Shown: positions 8,860-18,811, counted from the stretch's first letter. The stretch: DNA of 61,901 nt from Alistipes sp. (GCA_022511295.1 JAFLRT010000003.1:1-61901), one strand, 5' to 3'. A program made the numbers and translations. The notes: generated by a model not told the origin, from the letters alone.

Positions 8860-9741
8860 TTAGAAATATTTGACCTCTTTGCCTTCGATTGCCGAAAGTA
8901 TATTGTTTGCAGCCGACGAAGCACCGATACGGAACAGGTCGGTCGTACACCACTCCTCACCAAGAATCTCACGCACAATAGTATAATAGAGTGCAGCATC
9001 TTCGGCCGTGCGCACACCGCCGGCAGCCTTGAAGCCCACCTTGCGCCCTGTGGCATCGTAGTAATCCTTTATGGCATGGCACATAACCACAGCAGCCTCG
9101 GGCGTTGCGGCGACATCTATCTTACCCGTCGAGGTCTTTACGAAGTCGGCACCCGCAAGCATCGAGAGAAGCGATGCGGCACGTATCAGTTCCGGCGTCC
9201 TGAGCGCACCCGACTCGATTATGACCTTCAGCACCACATCATCACCGACCTCGCCGCGCAGCACCTCGACCTCATTTGCCGCCTCGTCGTAGCGACCCTT
9301 GAGCATCTTGCCGACATTGAGAACCATATCAACCTCATCGGCGCCGTTCTCCACAGCCATAGCCGTCTCGAGCATCTTGACCTCGAGGAAGGTCTGCGAT
9401 GAGGGGAAGCCGCCCGTAACGCTCGTAATACGCATCGGCGTACCGTCTACCGCCACACCTACAGTCTCGACAAACGACGGATAGACGCAGATGGATGCCA
9501 CGTTGGGTATATGCGGAAAATCCTTGTAGAACTCCACCGCCCGTCCTGCAAAGGCCGTAACCGACTCAACGGAATCGTTGCACGAGAGCGTCGTAAGGTC
9601 TATGGCCGAATAGCATAATTTATAAACATCGGTGTTGTTGTACTTCTCGAGAGCCGTCTTTTTGAGTGCCGCCACCTCGGCATCGACCTCGGCAGCCGTG
9701 GCCGCAGGCGCATAAGAGTTGAGTTTGTTTGCGTATTCCAT
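8860..9741 (-). CDS. deoC: deoxyribose-phosphate aldolase
   Basis: A 293-residue class I aldolase that splits 2-deoxyribose 5-phosphate into glyceraldehyde 3-phosphate and acetaldehyde in deoxynucleoside catabolism. The Schiff-base lysine is K202 in ADFVKTSTGK. The catalytic partners are D138 (DEVDMVLN) and K238 (VGFKAAGG). The protein is longer than the roughly 220-residue bacterial form and has an N-terminal extension of about 40 residues, as in the longer E. coli-like branch. A TATATTTG -7 box lies at 9788-9781 without a clear -33 partner. It follows mmcQ in the same direction by about 110 bases. Confidence 0.96.
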   Translation of the reverse strand: MEYANKLNSYAPAATAAEVDAEVAALKKTALEKYNNTDVYKLCYSAIDLTTLSCNDSVESVTAFAGRAVEFYKDFPHIPNVASICVYPSFVETVGVAVDGTPMRITSVTGGFPSSQTFLEVKMLETAMAVENGADEVDMVLNVGKMLKGRYDEAANEVEVLRGEVGDDVVLKVIIESGALRTPELIRAASLLSMLAGADFVKTSTGKIDVAATPEAAVVMCHAIKDYYDATGRKVGFKAAGGVRTAEDAALYYTIVREILGEEWCTTDLFRIGASSAANNILSAIEGKEVKYF

Positions 9742-9809
9742 ATTGTCGTTGTTTTGACTGTTTTACACTTTTTACAATTACAAATATAGCAATTTTTTCA
9801 CTATTTTTT

Positions 9810-9861
9810 CATCCGTTCTTTACTTGCACCTTTGTTTGCGCATTCATTTCTTTACCCGCGC
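9810..9861 (-). repeat. degenerate 31-base tandem duplication at the mmcQ stop
   Basis: CATCCGTTCTTTACTTGCACC at 9810 is echoed by CATTCATTTCTTTACCCGCG at 9841 after a 31-base period. The second unit contains the stop codon of the MmcQ-like gene (9852-9854). The match is imperfect and needs one indel. Confidence 0.5.
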
Positions 9862-10247
9862 CCGTCAAGACCTATACCGCACTCGTCTATGCGCCGCAGA
9901 ATATCGAGCCGCAACGATTTGGGCGTTACACTCTTGCGTGCCACAAGCAAATACGACTCCAGTATCTGCTGCCGCAGAAAATCGTCTGTCAGCGCTCCGT
10001 CGGTGCGTACATCGTTCCAATGACGCTTGTCGGAATGATGTGCCGGCACCACTTCGGGGCGGCGTGCGCGCAACTCTTCGGCCGTCTCGGGGTCGCACTT
10101 CACGGCAAAGCGACAGAAATCATTCATATCTGCATAGGCAAACACCTTTCCGCCTATTTTATATACCAGCACATTCTCATCGAAGGGTGTAGACTCCTCG
10201 GTCATAGGCAGCGAGAGACAATAGTCGCGAAATCCCAGAACATCCAT
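9852..10247 (-). CDS. MmcQ/YjbR family protein
   Basis: A 131-residue protein starting MDVLGFRDYCLSLP. The pattern fits the MmcQ/YjbR family: TEESTPFDENVLVYKIGGKVFA early on, a CDPETAEELRAR motif, and a hydrophilic HWNDV turn. Members have a CyaY-like fold and a disputed DNA-binding role, so no function is asserted. A longer frame continues upstream into tamL without supporting sequence; the ATG at 10247 gives the usual family length and lies 11 bases after the tamL stop, so the two are probably co-transcribed. Confidence 0.88.
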   Translation of the reverse strand: MDVLGFRDYCLSLPMTEESTPFDENVLVYKIGGKVFAYADMNDFCRFAVKCDPETAEELRARRPEVVPAHHSDKRHWNDVRTDGALTDDFLRQQILESYLLVARKSVTPKSLRLDILRRIDECGIGLDGRG

Positions 10248-10258
10248 AATCAAACGAA

Positions 10259-12667
10259 TCAGAAAGGGTACCCCACACCGAAATTCAGCGCCGTGTTGGC
10301 CCACTTGAAGTTGTGTATCCACCGCTCGCCTGCGGGTTTGTTGGGGTTGTGAAGTTGTATACCCCAATCCAGACGCAGCACGGCGAACTTGATATCCAGA
10401 CGCAGACCCACACCCGTATTGAATGCTATCTGACGGTAGAAGGTGTTGAAGTGAAATTCGCTGTCGGGAGGCGTCTCGGACGAGGCGGTACCGGAATACC
10501 ATATATTACCCGCATCGAGGAAGGTCGCACCGTGAACAAAACCCCATATCGGGAAACGGAACTCGAGATTGGCCTCGAGTTTCATATTGGCCAACTGGCT
10601 GGGGTACACCACACCCGTAGGCTCGGGCGAAGAACCCGGGCCGAGGGTTCGCGGCGCCCAGCCCCGCATACTGTTGCTGCCGCCGGCATAGAAAAGACGG
10701 TCGAAAGGCATGGCATCGGAGTTGCCGAAAGGAAGACCGTAACCGGCAAAGAGACGTCCTGCCAATGCCGTAACCTTGCCGAACTGAATCGTGCGGCTGG
10801 CACTCGCATCTATACGAACATACTGCGAATAGCGTATTCCGAATATCGAGTAGTAATCGGCTCCCCGGACCGGATGCGAAAACAGATGCTCCAGACCATC
10901 GACCAAATTACCTGCCGACTCCAGATTGACACGCACCGCAGTAAAATTGTCGTTCAGCGGATTTCGCATACGGCTGTTAAAGGAATACGATGCCGACAAG
11001 CCGCATATAAGTTGCGAGCGGTAACTGTTTTTGAGGTACTCGTTCTGCAAACTGTTGGCGTACTTCTCATCCAAAAAGCCCACATCCACAAGGTTGATGT
11101 CTATGGGTCGCAAAGTCCACGACGACGAGCGTTTTATCTTCCACGAATAGGTCCACGACAGACTCGACAGATTGCGGCGGTAATAGGGTCTGTTCTGGAA
11201 GTTGTATGACAACTCGAGTTTTGTTCGCGGACGGTTTACAGGGCTTAAACTCGATATGCGGAACGGCAGAAAGCGCGGGAACCACAAGCCTGCCGAGATA
11301 CCCACCTCGGTCGCATGGCGGCGTTTGGCGTCGTGCGCCGTCATATACTCATATCCGAATGTTACCGAGGCATCGAACTGCTCCACACCGCGAAATATAT
11401 TGAGATTCTGGTATCCGACCGTCGCGCTGGCACCGTAGAAACTCGACGCGGTGCTGACCTCGAGGTCTATATTGAAGTTCTGCTTGAGGGAGGGCGTACA
11501 CAGTATATCACAACGCAGATACCCCTCCTGCGTATAGTGTGTCGCGGTAGAGTCTATCTGCCTGTGGCCGTCATAGTCGCCGACGTATGTTATATAGTTG
11601 GTGCGGTCGGCGATTGTCGGCAACTCCTCGAACACTATGCGGGCGCTCTTGAAATATCCCAAACTCATCAAATCGTCGTATGTACGCTGCACGGTGCGCA
11701 CATCGTACAACTGATTGGGATACAGCGGTATAATATTACGCAGGACGCGCGGACGCACATTAAGCCCCGACGTAGCGTCGTACACCACTCCAAGACCACG
11801 ACGCTTTACAGTGTCGAGGCGCGAGGCATAATCCGGGTCTGTCTTCGCCTTTACGGGGTCGTAGTCGGGCATCAGATTTATTTCGCGGATACGGTACACC
11901 ACATTGTTCTCGACGACAGCCTCTCCTCGGTCGTTCATACTCGTCACATTGCGCTTGACAATCATCGTCAGACCAACCATACCGTTGCCGGAAAGCGTAT
12001 CGGCTATGTACTCTATATTGCCTACCGAGAAGTTGTAATAACCCCTCTCGCGCAGATACTCGGTGATACGCTCACGCTCCTTGTCCAACACCGTAATATC
12101 GAATATATCGCCCGTATGCAGCAGCGTATTGGCCGTATCGGCGGCAATTATCGGCTCGAGGAACTTGTCGCGGAAGTCATAGGAGATACGGTCTATGCGA
12201 TATGCCTTGTTTTGCGTGGTGCGGTATGTAACCTTCGCACGTTTGGAGCGCTGCGAGGTCTCTATATCGTAATCCACACTCGATGAGAGATATCCGCGCG
12301 AATTGAGATATATCTTAAGGTTATCGGCAGATTTTTGTGTAAGTTGCATATCGAGCAACACAGGCTCCTCTCCAATCTTGCGCTTGAAGTTGTTCCACCA
12401 GTTGTCGCGCTCGGGATTTGCAAGATTGTATACCCATACATAGAAATCCGTTCCGAGAAAGCGTTTGTTAGGCATCTGGCGTATATACTGACGCAGTTCC
12501 TCAGGGTCTATGCGCTCTTTGCGCGGTGCCGAGGGGTCGGAGACGACCTTCACGCGCTGCAACAGATACTCGTCTGCGGAGAGATTGCGGGTAACATTGC
12601 ACGACGGGAACAGCAGCCCCGACGAGACCGCGCAAAGAGACAACATATATATCTTCAGACGCTTCAC
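10259..12667 (-). CDS. tamL: TamL-type BamA/TamA-family outer-membrane lipoprotein
   Basis: An 802-residue Omp85-family protein. The GTG at 12667 gives VKRLKIYMLSL with lipid Cys23 in FPSC. A TTG further upstream (12706) would add 13 residues ahead of a good signal peptide and is less likely. Residues about 30-400 are POTRA-like (RGYYNFSVGNI, LMSLGYFKSARIV). The C-terminal 400 residues form a 16-strand barrel with the SNSMRGW motif near residue 645 and a terminal NFGVGYPF strand. In Bacteroidota TamL partners with TamB in outer-membrane assembly. It is downstream of dapF in the same direction. Confidence 0.9.
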   Translation of the reverse strand: MKRLKIYMLSLCAVSSGLLFPSCNVTRNLSADEYLLQRVKVVSDPSAPRKERIDPEELRQYIRQMPNKRFLGTDFYVWVYNLANPERDNWWNNFKRKIGEEPVLLDMQLTQKSADNLKIYLNSRGYLSSSVDYDIETSQRSKRAKVTYRTTQNKAYRIDRISYDFRDKFLEPIIAADTANTLLHTGDIFDITVLDKERERITEYLRERGYYNFSVGNIEYIADTLSGNGMVGLTMIVKRNVTSMNDRGEAVVENNVVYRIREINLMPDYDPVKAKTDPDYASRLDTVKRRGLGVVYDATSGLNVRPRVLRNIIPLYPNQLYDVRTVQRTYDDLMSLGYFKSARIVFEELPTIADRTNYITYVGDYDGHRQIDSTATHYTQEGYLRCDILCTPSLKQNFNIDLEVSTASSFYGASATVGYQNLNIFRGVEQFDASVTFGYEYMTAHDAKRRHATEVGISAGLWFPRFLPFRISSLSPVNRPRTKLELSYNFQNRPYYRRNLSSLSWTYSWKIKRSSSWTLRPIDINLVDVGFLDEKYANSLQNEYLKNSYRSQLICGLSASYSFNSRMRNPLNDNFTAVRVNLESAGNLVDGLEHLFSHPVRGADYYSIFGIRYSQYVRIDASASRTIQFGKVTALAGRLFAGYGLPFGNSDAMPFDRLFYAGGSNSMRGWAPRTLGPGSSPEPTGVVYPSQLANMKLEANLEFRFPIWGFVHGATFLDAGNIWYSGTASSETPPDSEFHFNTFYRQIAFNTGVGLRLDIKFAVLRLDWGIQLHNPNKPAGERWIHNFKWANTALNFGVGYPF

Positions 12668-12783
12668 TGTTGCTCGCTTCACTATTTTTATCAAATTACC
12701 TCTCAACTTACTATTGGCTCTATATTGGCACTATCGCTCTGCCACTTGCTGCATCATTGCCGCAGCACAGCAGCACCGTTGCC

Positions 12784-13722
12784 CTATATGCTTTTCTCCC
12801 TCTCGGCGAAAGAGTTATATATTTCGCGCTCGGTGTCGCAGGTGCGCGTGATATCCACCTTCAGTTCGCCGCTCTCATCGCTTATCGTGCCGGCGAAATC
12901 ATACGAGGCATTGCCGCGAAGTTCGGTTGCTATCGAAGGCTCCGTCTCGCAGCGGCACACGACCATACCGCCGCGATTGCGCACCGTTATACTCTTACCC
13001 TCCTCGCAGGCTCCCGTCAGCACCGCCGCCGTAGTGCAGGCCGTCATTGCAGTACCGCACGAGAGCGTGAGACCCGCTCCGCGCTCAAAGGTCGCCGTAA
13101 CTATCTCACGCGGGCTTGCCACACGGTAGAAACTGACATTGACACCATTCGGAAAGAGATGTTTTGCAGCCGTCGCGCGACGTGCCACAACCTCCAACAA
13201 TCCGAGGTCTATACTCTCGCAGCGCGCAACGATATGTGGATTACCCAAACTCAGTGCCGTAAAACGCAGGTCGGAGTCCAACTCCTCTATCGGAGAATCT
13301 ATAAATGGTTCATCCGCGACGCCGAGAGCGAAGTCGGGACTTTGCAGAGATATCGGTATACGCACGCTGTATGTGGGTATTCCTGTGGCGATATCGCTCT
13401 CCCTCGCAACGGCGTAGTTGCGTTTTCCGGAGCGGAGCATAAAGCGGTCGGCATTGGTATAGCGTCGCGCCTGACGTGCCACGCAGCGTATGCCGTTGCC
13501 GCACATCTCGGCCTGCGTGCCGTCGGGGTTGTACATCCTCATACCGAATCCGGCACCATCACGCACCGTAAGCAACAGACCGTCAGCACCCAACGGGCCG
13601 CGACGGTCGCAAAGCGCCGATGAGAGCGCCGCCATATCTATATCATCTGTCCGCTGCCCCACGGCGTCTATCATCACGAAGTCGTTGCCGGAGCCTTGAC
13701 ACTTTACAAATTCGAGTTTCAT
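12784..13722 (-). CDS. dapF: diaminopimelate epimerase
   Basis: A 312-residue enzyme that converts LL- to meso-diaminopimelate for lysine and peptidoglycan synthesis. The N-terminus [13 protein letters not shown] matches the family. The two catalytic cysteines are C74 in MCGNGIRC and C222 in [14 protein letters not shown]. The second site reads SCGTAMTAC instead of the common ACGTGACA, but the cysteine is kept. It is upstream of tamL with a 116-base gap and convergent with nothing. A TATTTTTG -7-like box lies at 13750-13743 with no good -33 box. Confidence 0.95.
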   Translation of the reverse strand: MKLEFVKCQGSGNDFVMIDAVGQRTDDIDMAALSSALCDRRGPLGADGLLLTVRDGAGFGMRMYNPDGTQAEMCGNGIRCVARQARRYTNADRFMLRSGKRNYAVARESDIATGIPTYSVRIPISLQSPDFALGVADEPFIDSPIEELDSDLRFTALSLGNPHIVARCESIDLGLLEVVARRATAAKHLFPNGVNVSFYRVASPREIVTATFERGAGLTLSCGTAMTACTTAAVLTGACEEGKSITVRNRGGMVVCRCETEPSIATELRGNASYDFAGTISDESGELKVDITRTCDTEREIYNSFAEREKSI

Positions 13723-13819
13723 CGTTTACGGGTATAATCGTCCAAAAATACGATTTTTTTTGCAAAGGGCGGTAATCTTTTTTAATTTTACGCTGCAAAA
13801 CAGATTATTCGGATACAAA

Positions 13820-14725
13820 ATGGTTGAAAAGTTCATCATGGCCGGTGATACGGCGCTTAATATCTGCGACTCGGAGGGCGTAACGCCCAAAACTCACAGC
13901 CGCACCACGACCAATGACCGGTCGCCTGCCGGCTGCGACGGCGACGAGGGTAACGACAAAGCAGACGGCAAAAATATCCCCTGCATAGTGCTGCTGCACG
14001 GCTATCTTGAGTCGATGCTCGTGTGGGACGACTTCGTACCGCTGCTATACCCTTATGCGCGCGTGGTAACGCTCGACCTGCCCGGACACGGCATATCCGA
14101 GGTGAAGGGCAAGGTGCATACGATGGAGTATCTCGCCGACACGGTGCTGGGGATGCTCGACAAATTGGGTATCGAGCGCTGCACGCTCGTCGGACACTCT
14201 ATGGGCGGATATGTCGCCCTGGCATTCTGCGAGCGCCATCCGGAGCGGTTGGACGGCATCGTGCTTTTAAGTTCCACACCCAATGCCGACAGCGATGAGA
14301 AACGCACCGCACGCGAGAGGGAGATAGCCCTTATCGAGGCTGGAAAGAAAGAACTTTTGGCACGCACAGCCGCCGGCGCAGGCTTCGCTGCGGAGAACCG
14401 CCGCGCGATGCAGGATAATATAGACAACCTCGAGCAGATAGCGCTTCTGACAGAGGACAAAGGTATAACGGCACTGCTCCGAGGCATGATGCAGCGCAAG
14501 GATATGAACGATATGCTGCGAGCATCGAAGGTGCCGCAACTCTTTATTCTCGGCTGCCGCGACGGGTATATATCCGAGGAGGTTGCCGCGCAGATGATTG
14601 CCGCGCATCCGCAGGCAAGCGTCGTACGTCTTGAGAAGTCTGGTCATCAGGGATTTATGGAGCAGCCGGAGGAGTGCGCGAAAGCGATACTCGACTTCGC
14701 AACTGGCAATAGTTCCAAAAATTAA
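13820..14725 (+). CDS. alpha/beta-fold hydrolase
   Basis: A 301-residue protein with all hydrolase landmarks: the oxyanion motif HGYLES at 60-65, nucleophile S127 in GHSMGG, acid D248 in GCRDGYIS and H276 in KSGHQGF. The N-terminal 50 residues carry a polar insert rich in Asp, Gly and Thr before the first core strand, which is unusual. A frame opening 20 codons earlier is possible, but the ATG at 13820 is closer to the family start. The substrate is not predictable; such proteins include esterases and haloperoxidase-like enzymes. Confidence 0.88.
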   Translation: MVEKFIMAGDTALNICDSEGVTPKTHSRTTTNDRSPAGCDGDEGNDKADGKNIPCIVLLHGYLESMLVWDDFVPLLYPYARVVTLDLPGHGISEVKGKVHTMEYLADTVLGMLDKLGIERCTLVGHSMGGYVALAFCERHPERLDGIVLLSSTPNADSDEKRTAREREIALIEAGKKELLARTAAGAGFAAENRRAMQDNIDNLEQIALLTEDKGITALLRGMMQRKDMNDMLRASKVPQLFILGCRDGYISEEVAAQMIAAHPQASVVRLEKSGHQGFMEQPEECAKAILDFATGNSSKN

Positions 14726-14753
14726 TTTTTAATTACAAATCTAAAGAAAACTC

Positions 14754-14816
14754 TCCGCGCCACCGAGTGTGGGTGGGCATGGGTGCGGCGGCACCTCTGC
14801 GAGGTGCATTTATTTT
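14754..14816 (+). repeat. A element, copy 2
   Basis: GCACCTC at 14791-14797 pairs with GAGGTGC at 14801-14807 around TGC, followed by ATTTATTTT. The preceding GC-rich arm (CCGCGCCACC with GGGTGCGGCGG) is degenerate compared with other copies. It lies between the convergent hydrolase and S41 protease genes. Confidence 0.75.
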
Positions 14817-14827
14817 ATCATTTCGAG

Positions 14828-14857
14828 CGCGCCATAAAATAACGCGCCATAAAATAA
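14828..14857 (+). repeat. perfect 15-base tandem duplication
   Basis: CGCGCCATAAAATAA occurs twice in direct succession (14828-14842 and 14843-14857), immediately before terminator T2. Confidence 0.85.
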
Positions 14858-14891
14858 AGAGATTGGCAGAATTTGATTTCTGCCAATCTCT
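14858..14891. terminator. bidirectional terminator T2
   Basis: AGAGATTGGCAGAA pairs perfectly with TTCTGCCAATCTCT around TTTGAT, followed by GTTTT on the plus strand and preceded by an A-rich tract. It serves the convergent hydrolase and S41 protease genes. Confidence 0.92.
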
Positions 14892-14915
14892 GTTTTCAGT
14901 TATTTATTCAATCAG

Positions 14916-16583
14916 TCAAGTGCCACTTTTGGCATCACCGCCCAATATCTCAACCGCCTTTTGCACCGTCGTATCGAAGGGACGCAGGCAGTCGCTGAAA
15001 CCGTTGCTCTCGAGGCGTGTATTGCGGCTTATATATGCCCGCAGGTGCGACAGCATAAGGTTGCGCGAAATCTCTATCTCCTTTCGGTTGGGCTTGATGC
15101 CATTCCTCTCGGCATAGCGCACGAAGTCATCCAGAAGCGTCGTCTGCCTGTTCCAGTAATCGCGCAAATCCTCGATTGAGGTTATCGCATCGAGTTCGGC
15201 ACGGTGCCTGTCGGCATACTCTATTGTATAGCGGTAGAGTATATTTCGACCCGAAACCTCTATAAAATAGGGTGTTACATCGAGAGTATCCAACGGCACG
15301 AAAATATCGGGCATAATACCGCCGCCACCGTATACCGTCTTGCCGCCGGGCGTGGTGAAACGCAGCGAATCGACGAAATGTATACTGTCGGCCGAGAAGA
15401 ACTCACCGGTAATATAACGGTTGATTATATCCTCGTAATAGGATGTCTCATCCCCCGATTTATACGGTTTTTGTATCGAGCGCCCCGTAGGCGTATAGTA
15501 GCGCGCCACCGTCAGACGCAGCGCCGAGCCGTCGATGAATGGTATCTGCTGCTGCACAAGCCCCTTGCCGAAGGTGCGGCGGCCGACAATCGTCCCTCGG
15601 TCATTGTCTTGCAGCGCACCCGCCAGTATCTCGCTCGACGAGGCGCTCGCCTCATCCACAAGCACCGCTATATCGAGGTCGGAGGAACCGCCTTTGCCGT
15701 CGCTGTACTCCTCAACGCGATTGCCGTGTCGGTCTTCGGTGTAGACTATGAGTTTGCCCTTGGGCAGAAACTCATTTGCAATGGCTATCGCCTGGTCGAG
15801 ATAACCGCCCGAATTGCCGCGCAGGTCGAATACAAGGCTCGTCATACCCTGCTTGCGCAGCGACGACAAAGCCTTCACCAACTCGGCATAGGAGGTGCGT
15901 GCGAACTGCGCGAGATGGATATAACCCGTATTGCCGTCAATCATATACGATGCCTCGATACTCTTGAGCGGTATGGCATCGCGCACAACAGATACCTCCA
16001 CCAGACCATCGATATTCTGTCTCTCGAGCGATAGTTTGACCTCGGTGCCGCGCGGTCCGCGCAACTGCTTTACAATATCGTTCTGCGGAACATTACGTCC
16101 TGCCACGAGAGAGTCGTTTATGCGCAATATGCGGTCGCCGTTGCGCACGCCTGCCTTGTCGCTCGGTCCCGACGGTATGACATTGAGTACGATTACCGTA
16201 TCGGTAGCCATATTGAAGACTACGCCTATACCGTCGAACTCACCCTCCAGCGGTTCGTTTATCGCCTGCATATCCTCGGCAGGGATATAATCAGAATGTG
16301 GGTCGAGATGCTCCATAAGCAGCGGCAGGAGGTACTCGACAAGAGTGTCGGAGGCAATCTCATCGACATAGAGAGAGTCGATAAGCGCCAGTGTGGCAGT
16401 AAGTTTATTGACGGAGAGAGAGTGTCCCGCATTCAGGTCGGCGACGTACTCCAGGTAACTCTCACGGGCGGTTTGTATGGCAGCGCGCCGTCCGGAGACA
16501 ACACCCGAAAACCAGCCCACAATAAATATACAGGAGAATATTATGACCGGCACCGTACAACGCAAAATCCGGGACTCTCTCAT
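14916..16583 (-). CDS. S41-family C-terminal processing protease
   Basis: A 555-residue CtpA-like periplasmic protease. A membrane anchor spans about residues 9-30. A PDZ domain lies at about 110-200 (GEFDGIGVVF, VIPSGPSDKAGVRNGDRIL). The S41 catalytic core follows, with the LRGNSGGYLDQA motif at 254-265, nucleophile S315 in ASASSSEI and general-base K340 in TFGKG. The C-terminal 150 residues form a helical extension. It is followed 28 bases upstream on the template by the DUF3078 gene in the same direction, so the two are likely one transcript. The substrates are not known. Confidence 0.94.
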   Translation of the reverse strand: MRESRILRCTVPVIIFSCIFIVGWFSGVVSGRRAAIQTARESYLEYVADLNAGHSLSVNKLTATLALIDSLYVDEIASDTLVEYLLPLLMEHLDPHSDYIPAEDMQAINEPLEGEFDGIGVVFNMATDTVIVLNVIPSGPSDKAGVRNGDRILRINDSLVAGRNVPQNDIVKQLRGPRGTEVKLSLERQNIDGLVEVSVVRDAIPLKSIEASYMIDGNTGYIHLAQFARTSYAELVKALSSLRKQGMTSLVFDLRGNSGGYLDQAIAIANEFLPKGKLIVYTEDRHGNRVEEYSDGKGGSSDLDIAVLVDEASASSSEILAGALQDNDRGTIVGRRTFGKGLVQQQIPFIDGSALRLTVARYYTPTGRSIQKPYKSGDETSYYEDIINRYITGEFFSADSIHFVDSLRFTTPGGKTVYGGGGIMPDIFVPLDTLDVTPYFIEVSGRNILYRYTIEYADRHRAELDAITSIEDLRDYWNRQTTLLDDFVRYAERNGIKPNRKEIEISRNLMLSHLRAYISRNTRLESNGFSDCLRPFDTTVQKAVEILGGDAKSGT

Positions 16584-16610
16584 CGTTCACGTTTTTACTG
16601 TCCTGCTGCT

Positions 16611-17717
16611 TTATTTGTTCTTGAAGGTGTAGGAGAGACCTACGCCGAGCAGAATCTGCGTCTGGAGCGAGTTAATCTGCGCTCTGTTATAGTACATCTG
16701 GAAATAGAACTGTGTCGAAAGGAACTTCGTCGCTTTGATATCTATCGTATGCTCCCAACGAAGAGTGGGGAGTATATGCTCATAGAAATCGGGGTGCTTG
16801 CTCGTCTGCTGCGCCAACTCATTAATCCAACCGTAGAATGAGTAGAGAGTGGTACGGTAACGGAAGATACCCTTCTTGTCGAAAGTGCGGTCGAAGTCAA
16901 TCTGAATCGAAGAACCGCCCTCATAACGCGACTTTCCGTCCTCGAGCGTCAGACCGTAGCAGTAGGGTTTGTACCACTCCTCCTTGCTGTTGTCGAAATC
17001 GCTCATTGTCGTACCTGCACCGAACTCACGACCGAGGAACTCGTCGAGGATATGCTGATTCATAACGTATGTCGCACTCATAGAGATAGGTGAAAGGTTG
17101 ATTTTGATGGGGAACTTCTCTTTGGGGCATACGTATGTGAAACCGAGCGACACGTTAAAATATGCAGGAGCGAAGCAACTGCTGGTGCGTTTGTTGTTGC
17201 CGTCCACACCATTTGCGAACTGCGAACGCAGCGATGCCGTACCTCCCACGTTCCACGTCTCGGTCATAACATATGCCGGCGCGGTGGAGAGGAACCACTC
17301 GTCCTGGCTCTTTACCCAAGTCGAACCGGTGTTGTTCGTTGCACCGAGTTTGCCCGTAAGTTTGTTGTCAATATTAAACTTATTCTTTTTGTACTGGTGA
17401 GTGAAAAGGATATTGCCCACAGCCGTAATGGCGTTGGTGTTGCCATTGACGCTCTGCCACTTGCTGTTGAAGTTCGAGAGCGAGCCGTTAAGGCTGGCAT
17501 TGAACTCGATGGTGTTGCGCTCCTTGCGGACAGCAGCCCTCTCGGCGCGAAGTTGCGCTTCGGTTACGGCTGCCTCCGCAGGCAGGTCGCCCTGTTTCAC
17601 CTCATCATTGAAAGATACTTCTGCTGAAGTCTCGGCCGCTGCATCCACCGACACCTGCGCAGAGGCAGATACGGCAGCAAACATCGCGGCAATGGTTAAA
17701 ACGAATAATTTCTTCAT
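16611..17717 (-). CDS. DUF3078 outer-membrane barrel protein
   Basis: A 368-residue protein with signal peptide MKKLFVLTIAAMFAAVSASAQ. After an Ala/Glu-rich helical segment (about 22-70) come barrel strands typical of DUF3078: NTIEFNASLNGSLSNFNSKWQ, a FTHQYKKNKFNIDNK stretch and a terminal YTFKNK strand. DUF3078 proteins are common in Bacteroidota envelopes and have no known function. The gene has a well-formed promoter facing left (17779-17749) and precedes the S41 protease gene by 28 bases. Confidence 0.88.
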   Translation of the reverse strand: MKKLFVLTIAAMFAAVSASAQVSVDAAAETSAEVSFNDEVKQGDLPAEAAVTEAQLRAERAAVRKERNTIEFNASLNGSLSNFNSKWQSVNGNTNAITAVGNILFTHQYKKNKFNIDNKLTGKLGATNNTGSTWVKSQDEWFLSTAPAYVMTETWNVGGTASLRSQFANGVDGNNKRTSSCFAPAYFNVSLGFTYVCPKEKFPIKINLSPISMSATYVMNQHILDEFLGREFGAGTTMSDFDNSKEEWYKPYCYGLTLEDGKSRYEGGSSIQIDFDRTFDKKGIFRYRTTLYSFYGWINELAQQTSKHPDFYEHILPTLRWEHTIDIKATKFLSTQFYFQMYYNRAQINSLQTQILLGVGLSYTFKNK

Positions 17718-17748
17718 ACTATTATTAAATTTAAGATTTTACACGGCG

Positions 17749-17779
17749 CAAATATACTTAAAAACTCGATGTTTGCCAA
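17749..17779 (-). promoter_or_regulatory. promoter for the DUF3078-S41 operon
   Basis: Read on the minus strand, TTG at 17779-17777 and TATATTTG at 17756-17749 are separated by 20 bases, a close fit to the phylum consensus. Confidence 0.75.
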
Positions 17780-17786
17780 TGCTTTA

Positions 17787-17817
17787 TTGGTTTACACACA
17801 TTTTTTGCATATATTTG
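17787..17817 (+). promoter_or_regulatory. promoter for nfo, divergent from the DUF3078 promoter
   Basis: TTG at 17787-17789 and TATATTTG at 17810-17817 are 20 bases apart. This promoter and the DUF3078 promoter stand back to back, with their -33 boxes 7 bases apart. Confidence 0.75.
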
Positions 17818-17872
17818 TATGATAAATACACCAATACACTCAAAAGATACCCGTAAACCATACACGCAAACG

Positions 17873-18718
17873 ATGGCAAAATACATAGGAGCGCACGTAA
17901 GTGCATCGGGCGGTGTGGAGAACGCACCCGTGAATGCACAAGCCATAGGGGCAACGGCTTTCGCCCTCTTTACCAAGAATCAACGTCAATGGTCGGCGGC
18001 GGCGGTAACACCGCAGCAGGCCGAGACCTTCCGCCGCGCATGCAGCGAGAGCGGGTATACGCCTGCACAGATACTGCCCCACGACAGTTATCTCATAAAC
18101 CTCGGACATCCCGACCGCGAGGGGCTTGAGAAGTCGCGCGAAGCATTCTTCGAAGAGATGACACGCTGTCAGGCGTTGGGTCTCGACCGTCTTAACTTCC
18201 ATCCGGGAAGCCACCTCAACCGTATCACGGCCATGCAGTCGCTCGACCGCATTGCAGAGTCGATAAACATGGCTCTCGACCGCACCGCAGGCGTTACGGC
18301 CGTGATAGAGAATACCGCCGGACAGGGCAGCAACCTCGGCTTCGCATTCGAACATCTTGCACATATCATAGACCGCGTGGAGGACAAGTCGCGTGTGGGT
18401 GTCTGCATCGACACCTGCCACGCCTTCGCCGCAGGGTATGATTTGACCACACGCGAGGCCTTCGACCGCACCTTCAGTGAGTTCGACCGTGTTGTCGGAT
18501 TCAAATATTTGCGCGGTATGCACCTCAACGACGCCATGCGTCCGCTGGGAAGCCATATAGACCGCCACGCGCCGCTCGGCGACGGGTGCATAGGTCTTGA
18601 CGCCTTTCGTTTTATTATGGAGGATGCGCGTTTCGACAACATACCCCTCATCCTTGAGACGCCGGACGAGGAGCGCTGGAGCAAAGAGATAGAGATGCTT
18701 AAAGGTTTTTATAGATAA
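17873..18718 (+). CDS. nfo: endonuclease IV
   Basis: A 281-residue AP endonuclease that cuts 5' to abasic sites in base excision repair. The start [14 protein letters not shown] matches the family exactly; an earlier ATG at 17819 would add 18 unrelated residues. Zinc-binding motifs are present: [31 protein letters not shown] and the terminal LETP. The protein has normal family length. It is a single-gene transcript with its own promoter, ending in a B element and terminator. Confidence 0.96.
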   Translation: MAKYIGAHVSASGGVENAPVNAQAIGATAFALFTKNQRQWSAAAVTPQQAETFRRACSESGYTPAQILPHDSYLINLGHPDREGLEKSREAFFEEMTRCQALGLDRLNFHPGSHLNRITAMQSLDRIAESINMALDRTAGVTAVIENTAGQGSNLGFAFEHLAHIIDRVEDKSRVGVCIDTCHAFAAGYDLTTREAFDRTFSEFDRVVGFKYLRGMHLNDAMRPLGSHIDRHAPLGDGCIGLDAFRFIMEDARFDNIPLILETPDEERWSKEIEMLKGFYR

Positions 18719-18791
18719 ATGGGCGCCGCAGACTGCGGAGGGGAGCAAAGCGCGCCTCCCTCCCTCGGAGTCTGCGGCGCGCACATCGCTT
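18715..18791 (+). repeat. B element, copy 2
   Basis: Starts ATAAATGGGCGCCG, overlapping the nfo stop codon. GCGCCGCAGACT at 18723-18734 pairs perfectly with AGTCTGCGGCGC at 18769-18780, with an inner GGAGG/CCTCC pair. It ends GCGCACATCGCTT exactly as copy 1 does. Confidence 0.85.
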
Positions 18792-18811
18792 AAAAGCCTT
18801 TTGGCTTTTTT
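18792..18811 (+). terminator. terminator after nfo
   Basis: AAAAGCC pairs with GGCTTTT around TTTT, followed by further T. It directly abuts the B element. Confidence 0.75.
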
